Counted from the stretch's first letter, positions 52,274 through 61,400 are shown. The stretch: 64,000 nt of DNA from Lachnospiraceae bacterium (GCA_017617545.1 JAFZVZ010000044.1:124001-188000), one strand, 5' to 3'. Program-made: numbers and translations. Notes: generated by a model from the sequence alone, not told the origin.

Positions 52274-52732
52274 ATGGACAATGATTTTTCAGAGTTAAAT
52301 GTAGCATCGGCGATTCTTGCGGAAGCGGGAATCGCCGATTGTGATGCAAAAGAATTTTCCCCGCTCACGCTTGCGTATATCGGGGACTGCGTGTATGAGC
52401 TTGTCGTGCGGACCATCGTGGTCGGAACGGCGGAACGGACCGTCAACACGATGCACAAGCACACCTGTAAGTATGTCAACGCGGCGGCACAGCGGCAGAT
52501 CCTCGATTCCATCGCGGATCAGCTCACCGAGCAGGAGCAGTCGGTCGTACGGCGCGGGCGCAACGCGAAATCGCACTCGGTCGCGAAAAATGCATCCGTG
52601 TCCGATTACCGTTACGCGACCGGTTTTGAGGCTTTGTGCGGGTTCTGGTATCTGACCGGCCAAAACGGAAGGATGCTTTCGCTGATCACGGAGGCGATGA
52701 AGGCGTTCGACAGCGGAAAGACGAACGTCTGA
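52274..52732 (+). CDS. mrnC: Mini-ribonuclease III
   Basis: Mini-III matures 23S rRNA ends. The 152-aa protein has the RNase III catalytic fold without the RNA-binding domain: LAYIGDCVYELVVRT, then VNTMHKHTCKYVNAAAQ and RRGRNAKSHSVAKNASVSDYRYATGFEALCG (in parts). It starts 3 bases after cysS, so it is translationally coupled. Length is normal. Confidence 0.95.
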   Translation: MDNDFSELNVASAILAEAGIADCDAKEFSPLTLAYIGDCVYELVVRTIVVGTAERTVNTMHKHTCKYVNAAAQRQILDSIADQLTEQEQSVVRRGRNAKSHSVAKNASVSDYRYATGFEALCGFWYLTGQNGRMLSLITEAMKAFDSGKTNV

Positions 52733-52842
52733 TGAGAACGGAATGGAGCAGCGCGAGGAAACTTTGCGGGGAGGCTTGTGCTGCGCAGGCAGTATAGGAG
52801 AAGTTTGACGGTACGGCAAGAGACGCAGAATGGAGGAATTCC

Positions 52843-53592
52843 ATGAGATACGAAGAGTTTACGATTGAGGGGCGCAACGCAGTGCTGGAGGCATTTCGCG
52901 CGGGCAAGACCATCGACAAGCTTTACATACAGACCGGGTGCAAGGACGGACCGATCCAGTCCATCCTCCGCGAGGCGAAGAAGGGCGACACGATCGTCAA
53001 CTTTGTGGAGAAGGAACGCCTGGACCAGATGAGCACAAGCGGCAAGCACCAGGGCGTGATCGCACAGGCTGCGGCTTACGAGTACGCGGAGGTTGAGGAC
53101 ATTCTCGCGGCGGCGGAAGCGAAGGGCGAGGCTCCGTTTATCCTGATCCTCGACGGCATCGAGGATCCGCATAACTTAGGCGCGATCATCCGTACCGCGA
53201 ACCAGGCGGGCGCGCACGGCATCATCATCCCGAAGCGTCGCGCGGTCGGCCTTACGGCGGTGGTTGCGCGCACAAGCGCGGGCGCGATCAACTACACACC
53301 CGTAGCGAAGGTGACCAACCTCGTGCGGACGATGGAGGATCTCAAGAAGCGCGGGATCTGGTTTGTGTGCGCGGACATGGACGGTGACGTGATGTACCGT
53401 ATCGATATGACCGGTCCGATCGGGCTTGTCATCGGCAACGAGGGAAGCGGCGTCAGCCGCCTTGTGAAGGAAGCGTGTGACTATACGGCGCAGGTGCCGA
53501 TGAAGGGTGATGTGGATTCGCTCAACGCGTCGGTCGCGGCAGGCGTGCTTGCGTACGAGATCGTGCGCCAACGAATGATGAAGAAGGCATAG
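52843..53592 (+). CDS. rlmB: TrmH/RlmB-type rRNA 2'-O-methyltransferase
   Basis: The 249-aa SPOUT enzyme methylates a guanosine ribose in 23S rRNA (position 2251 in the E. coli enzyme). It has an N-terminal substrate-binding domain (EEFTIEGRNAVLEAFRAGK) and knotted motifs LDGIEDPHNLGAIIRTANQAGAHG (in parts), GLVIGNEGSGVSRLV and VPMKGDVDSLNASVAAGV. AATGGAGGAATTCC precedes the ATG. It follows mrnC as in many Firmicutes. Confidence 0.94.
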   Translation: MRYEEFTIEGRNAVLEAFRAGKTIDKLYIQTGCKDGPIQSILREAKKGDTIVNFVEKERLDQMSTSGKHQGVIAQAAAYEYAEVEDILAAAEAKGEAPFILILDGIEDPHNLGAIIRTANQAGAHGIIIPKRRAVGLTAVVARTSAGAINYTPVAKVTNLVRTMEDLKKRGIWFVCADMDGDVMYRIDMTGPIGLVIGNEGSGVSRLVKEACDYTAQVPMKGDVDSLNASVAAGVLAYEIVRQRMMKKA

Positions 53593-53611
53593 TCGATCCG
53601 GGGCAGCATCG

Positions 53612-54304
53612 ATGGAACTCAGGCAAATTGCGACAATTTACAACGATTACACGGACAAATTCGGGATTCCGCGGCAGAGCGGACTCGCGGATACGGAGAG
53701 CCGCATCGTGTTTGAAAAGCCGTACCGCAATGCGGACGCGCTTCGCGGGATGGAAGGATTTTCCCACCTGTGGCTGATCTGGGGATTTTCCGAGGTGCCG
53801 CAGGAGCAGACGTTCCGGCCGACGGTGAGGCCACCGCGTCTCGGCGGCAACACGCGTGTCGGAGTGTGGGCGACCCGGTCTCCGTATAGGCCGAACCCTT
53901 TGGGGCTTTCGTGCGTGAAGATCATCCGTGTGGAGACGTCGACACCGGACGGACCTGTCATTACGGTGAGCGGCGCGGATCTGATGAACGGAACGCCGAT
54001 CTATGACATCAAACCGTACATTCCGTACGCGGACTGCGTGAACGGCGCGACCGGCGGATTTGCGGATGAGTTTGCGGGATACCGGCTGGAGGTCGTATGG
54101 GCACCGGGAGTGCGCGAGAAGGCGCTTGCGGAGGGCAGGAGCGAGGAATGGCTCGACGGCCTTGCCGAAGTTCTCTCGTCAGATCCGAGACCCGCGTACC
54201 AGACGGATCCGGAGAAGGTATACGGAATGCGCTATGCGGACGCGGAGGTATCATTTTCCGCGGAAGAGACAAGACTGATCATCCGGGATGTCAGGGAGGC
54301 ATGA
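53612..54304 (+). CDS. trmO: TrmO-type tRNA t6A methyltransferase
   Basis: TrmO (YaeB/TsaA-like) adds a methyl group to N6-threonylcarbamoyl-adenosine 37 of certain tRNAs. The 230-aa protein shows the beta-barrel core: LRGMEGFSHLWLIWGF, RVGVWATRSPYRPNPLGLS and GTPIYDIKPYIPYADC. A C-terminal part with RPAYQTDPEKVYGMRYAD completes it. It starts 19 bases after rlmB and may share its transcript. Ribosome binding site is weak (GGGGCAGC). Confidence 0.9.
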   Translation: MELRQIATIYNDYTDKFGIPRQSGLADTESRIVFEKPYRNADALRGMEGFSHLWLIWGFSEVPQEQTFRPTVRPPRLGGNTRVGVWATRSPYRPNPLGLSCVKIIRVETSTPDGPVITVSGADLMNGTPIYDIKPYIPYADCVNGATGGFADEFAGYRLEVVWAPGVREKALAEGRSEEWLDGLAEVLSSDPRPAYQTDPEKVYGMRYADAEVSFSAEETRLIIRDVREA

Positions 54305-54341
54305 CCGGATCAGTGCATATTGGAGTTTATTGGGGGGCAAA

Positions 54342-55514
54342 ATGGAAGAAGTGAAAGAAGAAAAGCAGAAGAAACCGCGACGGGGGATCGAGGACAGGCA
54401 TTTGGCGATCGTCAATATTATCATGTTTGTGTTTCTTTTGAACATCCTGTTTTTTACGATGCTGGAGACCTGGCCGCCCGACAGGGAAACGGCCGTAACG
54501 GTGGAGAACAAGACAGGGGAGCCTTGTTATATTGCGATCCTCTCAACGGATACGGAACGATACGGGGCAACTGTAGAAAAGAACCTGTTCGGTGATAGAT
54601 ACGCGGATTGTTTTGAAAAAGGTGAGGAAACAGACTTATACTGGCAAGCCGTTGAGGGTGCCGGAATTGTGCGCGGCCTCTCGGAAGAGGAAGCGAAATC
54701 GCTCGCGTCCGCGAAAAAACAGGAGCTTGCGATGCCGGGAAACCGGTATGCGTTCGAAATGTATCGCGAGCTGGTTCAGGAGTATTACAACTGTTCACAA
54801 GGGTATTTGAATAAAAGGGAACTCAATCCCGAAGACTATGCGCCCTATAAAGACTGGGTCGGGATCGCGGCGTATGAAGATCCCGAGGGGTATCGTTTTG
54901 TTCACCAGAATGTCCGGCAGGTGCAACAGGGCGAGACGGTCGCCCGTTGGTATGATGTCCTTGTGGAAGGACCGTTCAAGGTGCTGCTGTACTGGCCGTT
55001 CAGTGAACGATACGCGGTATCCGGTACGCTTGAGAGCAAACAGTGTCTCGATGAGTTGCGCGTGAGTGTAACGGAACTGCCGGAGAGTGTGGGACAGATC
55101 TCTGTCGAGAACGTGAGCAGGAGTGAGATGGTTCCGCTGTGGATCATCCTGCTTGCTTTTGTTGTGTCAGTCGGAGTGATTCTCCTGATCGCCTTCTCGC
55201 TCGGCGCTACGAAGAGGCAGCTTAAGATCATTACGCTTGTCAGCGCGGGCGCGCAGGTGATCCTGTATGCGTTTATGATCCTGACACACAACGCTCTTAT
55301 GGTTGAAGGCAGCCTGCGCGTGCATTACGGGGTTTTCGTCCCGGTGAAGGCTGTGTTTATTCCCCTTATGGAATTGCCGCTGTACGCACATTTCCTGCGC
55401 GAGAAGGAAAGCAGGGCCCCCTGGTTCAGGTATTGCGAGTTTACGCTTTTTGTTAACTGGGCGCCCATCGTCCTGAGCGTGGCGGGGATTATGCTTGTGA
55501 GTTGGCTCTTCTAG
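54342..55514 (+). CDS. Uncharacterised membrane protein, 390 aa
   Basis: The protein begins with a charged cytoplasmic stretch, has one membrane helix (about 26-45), an outer domain of about 200 residues and then four helices in the last 120 residues. The outer part holds many Tyr/Glu/Arg residues and no recognised domain. The gene seems more AT-rich than trmO. The start at 54342 follows TGGGGGGCAAA; the open frame begins upstream inside trmO. No function can be given. Confidence 0.7.
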   Translation: MEEVKEEKQKKPRRGIEDRHLAIVNIIMFVFLLNILFFTMLETWPPDRETAVTVENKTGEPCYIAILSTDTERYGATVEKNLFGDRYADCFEKGEETDLYWQAVEGAGIVRGLSEEEAKSLASAKKQELAMPGNRYAFEMYRELVQEYYNCSQGYLNKRELNPEDYAPYKDWVGIAAYEDPEGYRFVHQNVRQVQQGETVARWYDVLVEGPFKVLLYWPFSERYAVSGTLESKQCLDELRVSVTELPESVGQISVENVSRSEMVPLWIILLAFVVSVGVILLIAFSLGATKRQLKIITLVSAGAQVILYAFMILTHNALMVEGSLRVHYGVFVPVKAVFIPLMELPLYAHFLREKESRAPWFRYCEFTLFVNWAPIVLSVAGIMLVSWLF

Positions 55515-55581
55515 GAATCTTAAGAGAAACAGCGCTTATACGGGACATCTCGGATATTTGTTGAAAAAGGGAAAATAGTGC

Positions 55582-55610
55582 TTGCAAATCGGGTTTGGTT
55601 GTGTTATATT
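55582..55610 (+). promoter_or_regulatory. tRNA-Thr promoter
   Basis: TTGCAA (55582-55587), 17-bp spacer, TATATT (55605-55610), 15 bases before the tRNA. Confidence 0.85.
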
Positions 55611-55624
55611 AGCCGTTGTGTGAT

Positions 55625-55697
55625 GCTGCCTTGGCTCAGCTGGTAGAGCGTCGCCTTGGTAAGGCGGAGGTCGGCGGTTCAAATCCGCTAGGCAGCT
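55625..55697 (+). tRNA. tRNA-Thr (GGT anticodon)
   Basis: A 73-nt cloverleaf with acceptor GCTGCCT/AGGCAGC, D arm GCTCAGCTGGTAGAGC, anticodon arm CGCCTTGGTAAGGCG with GGT, T arm GGTTCAAATCC, discriminator T. The 3' CCA is not encoded. Confidence 0.95.
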
Positions 55698-55748
55698 TGA
55701 ACGATAGCGAGACAGCACTGTGAAAAAAACGCAGTGCAAACAAAAGGG

Positions 55749-55789
55749 GCGAACTTGTGAAACGAAGTTTCAATGAGTTCGCTCTTTTT
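55749..55789 (+). terminator. Terminator of tRNA-Thr
   Basis: GCGAACTTGTGAAAC pairs with GTTTCAATGAGTTCGC around a 3-base loop, with small internal mismatches, followed by TCTTTTTG. Confidence 0.85.
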
Positions 55790-55891
55790 GTTTGCAAAGG
55801 TTGCGCTTTTTGCGCAACCGTGCTGCGAGTAAACGACCACCGAGCGAGCTTGGCTCGCGAGGTGAGCGATTACGAGACAGCAACTGCGTAT

Positions 55892-55951
55892 CGAGCAAAC
55901 GTACACGAGAGGGCGCAGCCCTCGAGGGAGTTTGTTCGCAGTACTGCGCTT
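55892..55951. repeat. 60-bp direct repeat, copy 1
   Basis: Begins CGAGCAAACGTACACGAGAG and ends ACTGCGCTT. It is repeated without visible change at 56009-56068. Inside are the palindromes GAGGGC-GCA-GCCCTC and GAGCAAAC...GTTTGTTC. Confidence 0.85.
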
Positions 55952-56008
55952 GTTTCGATGGCGTGCTTTTTTGTTTGTATAACGGCGCGCCGGAGGCGCA
56001 CCGTGCTG

Positions 56009-56068
56009 CGAGCAAACGTACACGAGAGGGCGCAGCCCTCGAGGGAGTTTGTTCGCAGTACTGCGCTT
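56009..56068. repeat. 60-bp direct repeat, copy 2
   Basis: Same sequence as copy 1, 117 bases apart start to start. The segment ACCGTGCTGCGAG before it also occurs at about 55818, so a partial third unit exists. Confidence 0.85.
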
Positions 56069-56074
56069 TTTAAT

Positions 56075-56110
56075 GAAAATGCCCTGCACTGTGAAGTGCA
56101 GGGCATTTTC
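56075..56110. terminator. Perfect 15-bp hairpin, possible bidirectional terminator
   Basis: GAAAATGCCCTGCAC (56075-56089) pairs with GTGCAGGGCATTTTC (56096-56110) around TGTGAA. T and A tracts are inside the stem ends. Confidence 0.65.
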
Positions 56111-56288
56111 CGTTCAGAGCAATATTCTGTCCGGAGAATTTGAAGTACTGTTGAAAACTTCAGAGAAAAGGTAGAAATTTTTCGCAAAATTTGGTAATAT
56201 AAAGTAATCCCCGAAATGGTGCCTACGGGTTTACGGCACCGGCGCCGTTCGCTTCACGGGCGAAGAAGGGGACAGTACGAGGAGAAAG

Positions 56289-59093
56289 GTGAGTGGAAGA
56301 TATATGTATTGTATGATCTGCAAGGAAAACAGGGCAGGCGGCGACGGATTGTGCGTCAAATGCCGTTTCAAGATGAACACGCAGAATAAGGACGTTGCCA
56401 ACGACCTTGAAATACTGCTTCCGGAGGGCCGCTACGTCGGTAAAGCCAGAAACGGAATCCCGAACGGCAAGGGCGAGCTCACCTACAACGAGCACGATTC
56501 GCGCAAGTTCTACAGAGGCGATTTCAAGGACGGCATGCGCCACGGCAAGGGCAAGCTTGTGTTCCGCAACGATGCGTACTATGACGGTGAGTGGGCGAAC
56601 GACAAGTACGAGGGCTATGGCGAGGAATCGCTTCCCGGCGGCAATCTGCTGGAGGGCTATTACACCGCGGGACGCCTCACGAACGGCCGCGTCATCTTCG
56701 GTGACGGTCGCGAGTACGAGGGAGAGTGGAGCGATGACATGCCTAACGGTACGGGAAAGATGTACTGGCGCGACGGTCACGCGGAGGAAGGCTACTGGGT
56801 AAACGGAATATGCGCATTTTCCGAGACACCGACCGAGGAACAGATCGCACAGTTCCTGGCGGAACAGGAACAGCGCTCGCTCGATGAGAATCCTCTTGAG
56901 GATGAGGCGGACCAGGTCTGGAGACAGCAGAATACGGAGCTGCCGCCGGATGAGAACGCGGACAGCATCTGGAATTCTCTCGCGCGCGAGGAGCTCGCGG
57001 CTGCGGAGGAGGAAGAAGGAGCGCCTCTTCTGTTTGACAGCATGGGGGATTCCCCGAATATTTCCAAGAAGACATCACAGCGCGCGGAGCCGACGAAGAA
57101 GTCGGTCGCAAGACCGGTATTCCGTGGCAACGGATTTAACGGAGCGGATGCGAACGGAGACCTCGAGGACGAGGCGGATGCGCTTGCGAAGCGCATGGCG
57201 GAGGCTGCTGCACAGACTCTTGTAGTGCTTGACGACAGTGTTTCCGACATCGATCTGAACGGAAACGAGGCTGCTGCGGCAGCTGATGATGCGGAGAAGC
57301 CGCTGATCGCGGACGAGGGGACCGCAGCGGAGGCTGCGGACGGCAATGATGCGGCAGAAGCAGGAAAGGCCGCAGGAGAAACCCTGATCGCAGGGGACGC
57401 AGAGGATCTAGAGGATGCAGCGATCGCAGTCGCTGCGGAGAAGGGCAGTACAGAGGGGACTACTGAAATGATCGAATCCAGTTTTGTAGACACTTCGGAT
57501 GACAGAAAAGACAATGCCAATTCGAAGATTTTGAGCGGCATGTACGAGAGCATCGGCAAGCCGATCCCGGAGGAGCTTCGCGAGAAGAAGGTTGAGGTTC
57601 CGAAGGTGTCCGAGAAGACGCTTGAGGACCGCGCGATGCAGAGCCTGTTTGCCAAGATGGGAATGGTAACTGTTCCCGCGGAAACGGTAGAGGCTGCGGC
57701 AGCAGCGCAGCAGGCGGAAGAGGCGAACGCAGCTGAGCAGGAAACTGAGGCTGCTGAGGAGAAACCGGCAGCCACTGCGGAGGCGACCAATGCAGCGGAA
57801 GAGACCGCGGCGGAGGAGCAGGCTGAGGCTGTTGCGGAGACCAAGCCGTACGATCCGGTGACCAAGACCGGTTACCACGAGGAGACGTATGCGAACGGCG
57901 AGCACTATGTCGGTGATTTCCTGAACGGTAAGCGCCATGGCGTCGGCCGCATGGAATACATGAACGGCGATGTGTATGAGGGCGGCTACAATATGGGCAA
58001 GCGCCACGGTCAGGGTATTATGACCTATGCATCGGGCAGCCGTTACGAGGGCAACTGGGAGAACAGCATCAAATCCGGCCAGGGTCGTTTTGTTCAGACC
58101 AACGGCGAGGTTTACGAGGGCAATTTCGAGGGCGGTACCTTCGAAGGAAACGGTTCCTACCAGTTCAGCAACGGCAATACGTACATCGGCGACTGGAAGG
58201 GCGGCAAGCGCGACGGCAAGGGCGTGCTGATCTATGCCAACGGAGCCAAGGAACTCCAGATTTGGGAAGGCGGCAAGAAGGTCTTCGCGGAGATCGTAGA
58301 CGATCCGGTTCCGGCGGAGCCGGTCGAGGAAGCGGCGCAGGCAGCAGAGGAGACTACGGACAATGCGGCAGCAGCCGTTGAGAACGCAGTTGAGGCAGCA
58401 GCGGAGACCGCACAGGCGGCAGCAGAGAATGTTGCGGAGAACGCAGCTGAGGTTGCGGAGAATGCGGCTGAGACAGCTGAGAACGCTGTTGAAAATGCAA
58501 CGGAGACCGTAGAGAATGCAGCTGAGAATGTTGCAGAGAATGTAGAGAATGCAGCTGAGAACGCAGTTGAGACCGCACAGGCAGCTGTAGAGAATGTCGT
58601 TGAGAACGCGGCTGAGGTTGCAGAGAACGCGGCTGAAGCTGTCGAGAACACTGCAGAGAACGCGGCTGAGACCGTGGAGAATGCGGCTGAGAACGTTGCA
58701 GAGGCAGCAGCGGAGAACGTACAGGAAGCCGCGGAGAGTGTTGCGGAAGCAGCGGAAGAGACCGCGCAGGAAGCACAGCAGCAGGTTGAGGCGGCTCCGG
58801 TTCGCGAGATCAAGAGCTTCAGCTACAAGAGCGGCAACCGTTACGAGGGTGAGGTTGACGAGAAGAGCATGCCTCACGGCAAGGGCGTCTTCACCTATAC
58901 GAACGGCAGCAGCTACGAGGGCGAGTTCGAGCACGGCGTGCGCAACGGATACGGCATTTTCCGCTGGTCGACGGGCGACAGCTACGAGGGCGGTTGGAAG
59001 AATGACAAGCGCCATGGCGAGGGTGTCATGAAGTACGCCAACGGACGTGTACGCAAGGGCCGCTTTGAAAACAATGAGTATGTCGGGATCTGA
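56289..59093 (+). CDS. MORN-repeat protein with zinc ribbon and long Ala/Glu helix, 934 aa
   Basis: The N-terminus has CMIC (8-11) and CVKC (22-25), a zinc ribbon. Three MORN blocks follow: about 50-175, 525-665 and 845-934, with units such as YEGEWSDDMPNGTGKMYW, YVGDFLNGKRHGVGRMEY and YEGEFEHGVRNGYGIFRW. Between the second and third lies an Ala/Glu/Asn/Val stretch of about 155 residues (about 683-838) in heptads like AENAAEV/AENAAET, probably a long helix. The rest is acidic low-complexity. MORN repeats usually bind membranes or partners. The GTG at 56289 follows AGGAGAAAG; ATG 56304 is an alternative. No signal peptide, so cytoplasmic. Confidence 0.8.
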   Translation: MSGRYMYCMICKENRAGGDGLCVKCRFKMNTQNKDVANDLEILLPEGRYVGKARNGIPNGKGELTYNEHDSRKFYRGDFKDGMRHGKGKLVFRNDAYYDGEWANDKYEGYGEESLPGGNLLEGYYTAGRLTNGRVIFGDGREYEGEWSDDMPNGTGKMYWRDGHAEEGYWVNGICAFSETPTEEQIAQFLAEQEQRSLDENPLEDEADQVWRQQNTELPPDENADSIWNSLAREELAAAEEEEGAPLLFDSMGDSPNISKKTSQRAEPTKKSVARPVFRGNGFNGADANGDLEDEADALAKRMAEAAAQTLVVLDDSVSDIDLNGNEAAAAADDAEKPLIADEGTAAEAADGNDAAEAGKAAGETLIAGDAEDLEDAAIAVAAEKGSTEGTTEMIESSFVDTSDDRKDNANSKILSGMYESIGKPIPEELREKKVEVPKVSEKTLEDRAMQSLFAKMGMVTVPAETVEAAAAAQQAEEANAAEQETEAAEEKPAATAEATNAAEETAAEEQAEAVAETKPYDPVTKTGYHEETYANGEHYVGDFLNGKRHGVGRMEYMNGDVYEGGYNMGKRHGQGIMTYASGSRYEGNWENSIKSGQGRFVQTNGEVYEGNFEGGTFEGNGSYQFSNGNTYIGDWKGGKRDGKGVLIYANGAKELQIWEGGKKVFAEIVDDPVPAEPVEEAAQAAEETTDNAAAAVENAVEAAAETAQAAAENVAENAAEVAENAAETAENAVENATETVENAAENVAENVENAAENAVETAQAAVENVVENAAEVAENAAEAVENTAENAAETVENAAENVAEAAAENVQEAAESVAEAAEETAQEAQQQVEAAPVREIKSFSYKSGNRYEGEVDEKSMPHGKGVFTYTNGSSYEGEFEHGVRNGYGIFRWSTGDSYEGGWKNDKRHGEGVMKYANGRVRKGRFENNEYVGI

Positions 59094-59160
59094 TCAAACG
59101 GTATCCCGCTCAGGGAACCGGAGGATAGTCCGATACCGCTGATACTTTGAATTCAACTGA

Positions 59161-59201
59161 AGAACCGCGCGGCGAAGGTTTATCTTTGGTTGCGCGGTTC
59201 T
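59161..59201. repeat. Inverted repeat AGAACCGCGC...GCGCGGTTCT (copy 2)
   Basis: Arms at 59161-59170 and 59192-59201 with a 21-base loop. The same arms occur at 34403-34445. It may end transcription of the MORN gene. Confidence 0.6.
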
Positions 59202-59237
59202 CGTTATGTTACGGGAATATGTAAGAGGAACGAAAAT

Positions 59238-61370
59238 GTGAGAAACAGTCTTCGGAAAATCGCATGGCTCATCGTCGCGGCGCTGCTTGTGACCGCGGTG
59301 TTGTTCGGCTGCAGTCAGGATAAGCCTGATGAACGGCCGGGCAGGCCGACGGAAGCGTCGACTCCGAGCCCGAGCTCGGTTTCCTCGTCCGTGACGCCGA
59401 CGGATCCGCCGACGCCGACGAACACGCCGAGCCCGTCGCCAAGTCCGACACCGATCCGCTCGAGGGACGACTACACTCTGAGCGAGCTGTACACTCCGAC
59501 GTACGGGGATTCGGTTTACTCGATCCCGCTTGGGGAGTACATGGAGGAGTGCTACCTGGCATCGGTGACGACCAACAACGACTTCGTCCTGATCTCGGCA
59601 TTCCGCGAGTATCACCAGGATGTCGATCAGTCCGATGACCCGGAGGAGGCGCGGCTGATCCTGTTTCATCTGGGAGTGCCGGACATTGTGAAGGTGCGTT
59701 CGCTGAGTGAACAGCCGATGATGAGCCCCGTGCTTTTTGATGACGGGTATTCGATCGCGTACAACGGGGAAGGCGCGTTTCTTGTTCTTGACCTGGATCT
59801 GCAGGAAGTCAGCCGGATCACCGTGGAGGGGGATTCGGTATCCTGTGTCGGCGCGATGGACAACCATGACATGTGGATATTGTCGCGGAACGACAAGGAA
59901 GGGGACACGCTCTATCTGTATTCCCGGGAAGGGGAGCAGCTCGCGGCATACGAGACCAACGGTGTACGGATTGCCAGGTATCTCTGCATGGACGGCAGCA
60001 TCCCGGTTTTCGCGGCGTATCGTTCCGACTACACCGAGTACCGCGTGCGGCTGGATACGGTCGACGGCGTGTTCCGGCAGATGAACGGTATTCATCTCGA
60101 GCTTGAGTGCTACCGTGATATGCTGGAATACTCGACGGAGCAGAAGTGGATATTTACCGATTTCCATCAGTCCGACCCGGTGTATATGATCCCCAAGGCG
60201 ACGTCGAAGGAAATTCTGGAGTCGTGCGAGAACGGACGGTTTTCCACCGTTGAGTGGATATTTTCCGACGACAGCGACGACTATGAGACGATCTACCGGG
60301 TGTACGACATCAAGACGCAATCCCTCATCGGACAGCTGTCCAACTCGCTGATCAACGACCACGACTACTTCGGGCAGTCGCACCTGACGAAACACGGCTA
60401 CGTGCTGATTGAGACCGGCATCGGTGCGGATGACACGGCGTTGCTGATCTGGGATCCCACGTCGGAGCCTCCCGTGCAGGTTGAGGGCTCGCAGGTTGTA
60501 TATCCGACGAGCCAGATCTACGACCTTCGGATCATGGCGAACCGGTTCCTCACGGAATTCGGCGTCTATGTGTATTTTGAGGAAGTGGATATGCACGGGG
60601 AGATGTTCGGAAGCTACCGGCTGATCCCGTGTGAAGATATGAACCGCCTGCAAATGACGATGAACGAGTTGTACGAATCGGTTCTGGAGTACCCGGAAGG
60701 CTTCTGGGAGGACCTGCTCGCGGACGGTGAGAGAGGGTGTGTGAGGTTCTTCCTGTGCGGCGGTTTCGAGCGCACGGACTTAAGCGCCATCGAGGACGCG
60801 GCAGCTCTTACGAGCACGTCCTTTGAGGACATCTGCATGGCGTACGGCTCGACATATATCAACCAGTTCCGCGAGACGTTTGTGCACGAGTCCATGCACA
60901 TGATGGAGGTGCGGATCCGGCATTTCTGCGCGGAAAATGATCTGGATTTCGCGGGGTACTGGAACAACACGCTGAACACGGACAAATACCCGTATTTCGA
61001 CGCGTACACGGACGATTCCGGAGTGTCGCTCGACGATACCTCGGGAACGTACCTCGACAAGCCGAAGAAGGCGTGGTACATTGATGCGTATTCCCGGACC
61101 AACGAGCGGGAAGACCGAGCGAGGATCCTGGAGCATCTGTATCTCGGAAACAACTTCTACTTCAAGGAGAGCAGCCATCTGCGCGACAAGGCGGAGCATG
61201 TATGCGCCATCATCCGGGCGGCGTTTCCGAGTATCCGCAACAGCAGTTCGGAGATGCGATGGGAGTCCTACATCGGCATACTCGATCCGGCACCGTATCT
61301 GAGAAAGTATCGGTCGCAGAAACAGGATCAGGATCAGGAAATAATAAATGCCTCAGTCGTATCGGACTGA
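59238..61370 (+). CDS. Lipoprotein with C-terminal HExxH motif, 710 aa
   Basis: The protein begins with a lipoprotein signal (LLVTAVLFGC), then a Thr/Pro/Ser stalk (TPTDPPTPTNTPSPSPSP). A middle region (about 85-420) looks like beta-propeller strands. The C-terminal region contains HESMH (His550, Glu551, His554), the zinc-binding motif of zincin metallopeptidases, and a later acidic region. An extra Glu ligand has not been identified with certainty. It would act outside the cell. The GTG start at 59238 follows AGAGGAACGAAAAT; the open frame runs further upstream without a site. Relation to the MORN gene before it is unclear. Confidence 0.65.
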   Translation: MRNSLRKIAWLIVAALLVTAVLFGCSQDKPDERPGRPTEASTPSPSSVSSSVTPTDPPTPTNTPSPSPSPTPIRSRDDYTLSELYTPTYGDSVYSIPLGEYMEECYLASVTTNNDFVLISAFREYHQDVDQSDDPEEARLILFHLGVPDIVKVRSLSEQPMMSPVLFDDGYSIAYNGEGAFLVLDLDLQEVSRITVEGDSVSCVGAMDNHDMWILSRNDKEGDTLYLYSREGEQLAAYETNGVRIARYLCMDGSIPVFAAYRSDYTEYRVRLDTVDGVFRQMNGIHLELECYRDMLEYSTEQKWIFTDFHQSDPVYMIPKATSKEILESCENGRFSTVEWIFSDDSDDYETIYRVYDIKTQSLIGQLSNSLINDHDYFGQSHLTKHGYVLIETGIGADDTALLIWDPTSEPPVQVEGSQVVYPTSQIYDLRIMANRFLTEFGVYVYFEEVDMHGEMFGSYRLIPCEDMNRLQMTMNELYESVLEYPEGFWEDLLADGERGCVRFFLCGGFERTDLSAIEDAAALTSTSFEDICMAYGSTYINQFRETFVHESMHMMEVRIRHFCAENDLDFAGYWNNTLNTDKYPYFDAYTDDSGVSLDDTSGTYLDKPKKAWYIDAYSRTNEREDRARILEHLYLGNNFYFKESSHLRDKAEHVCAIIRAAFPSIRNSSSEMRWESYIGILDPAPYLRKYRSQKQDQDQEIINASVVSD

Positions 61371-61379
61371 GGCATTTTT
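61346..61379 (+). terminator. Terminator overlapping the end of the HExxH lipoprotein gene
   Basis: AAATGCCTCAGTC (61346-61358) pairs with GACTGAGGCATTT (61365-61377), followed by TTG; the stop codon TGA (61368-61370) is in the right arm. Confidence 0.85.
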
Positions 61380-61400
61380 GCATTGGTTAAGTCAGCTATG

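Larger units (their letters stand above)
55698..56288. other. Non-coding, repeat-rich region after tRNA-Thr
   Basis: About 590 bases without a credible gene. It holds a terminator (55749-55789), a perfect 8-bp hairpin GGTTGCGC/GCGCAACC near 55800-55820, two 60-bp direct repeats, and a hairpin at 56075-56110. Short open frames here lack ribosome binding sites and follow the repeats, so I reject them. The last 150 bases are AT-rich and lead to the MORN-protein gene, with no clear promoter. Confidence 0.6.

Noticed and set aside
55892-56068. Possible CRISPR array from the 60-bp repeats
   Set aside because: Only two full copies, the units are too long and palindromic, spacer is a single 57-base segment, and no cas gene is near.
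55698-56288. Integrated element at the tRNA-Thr 3' end
   Set aside because: No integrase, no repeated tRNA 3' end downstream and no accessory genes.
57408-59015. 535-codon - strand frame rich in Leu, Cys and Arg opposite the MORN gene
   Set aside because: It mirrors the Ala/Glu repeat of the + strand gene, and its regular Leu/Cys pattern is a product of that repeat.
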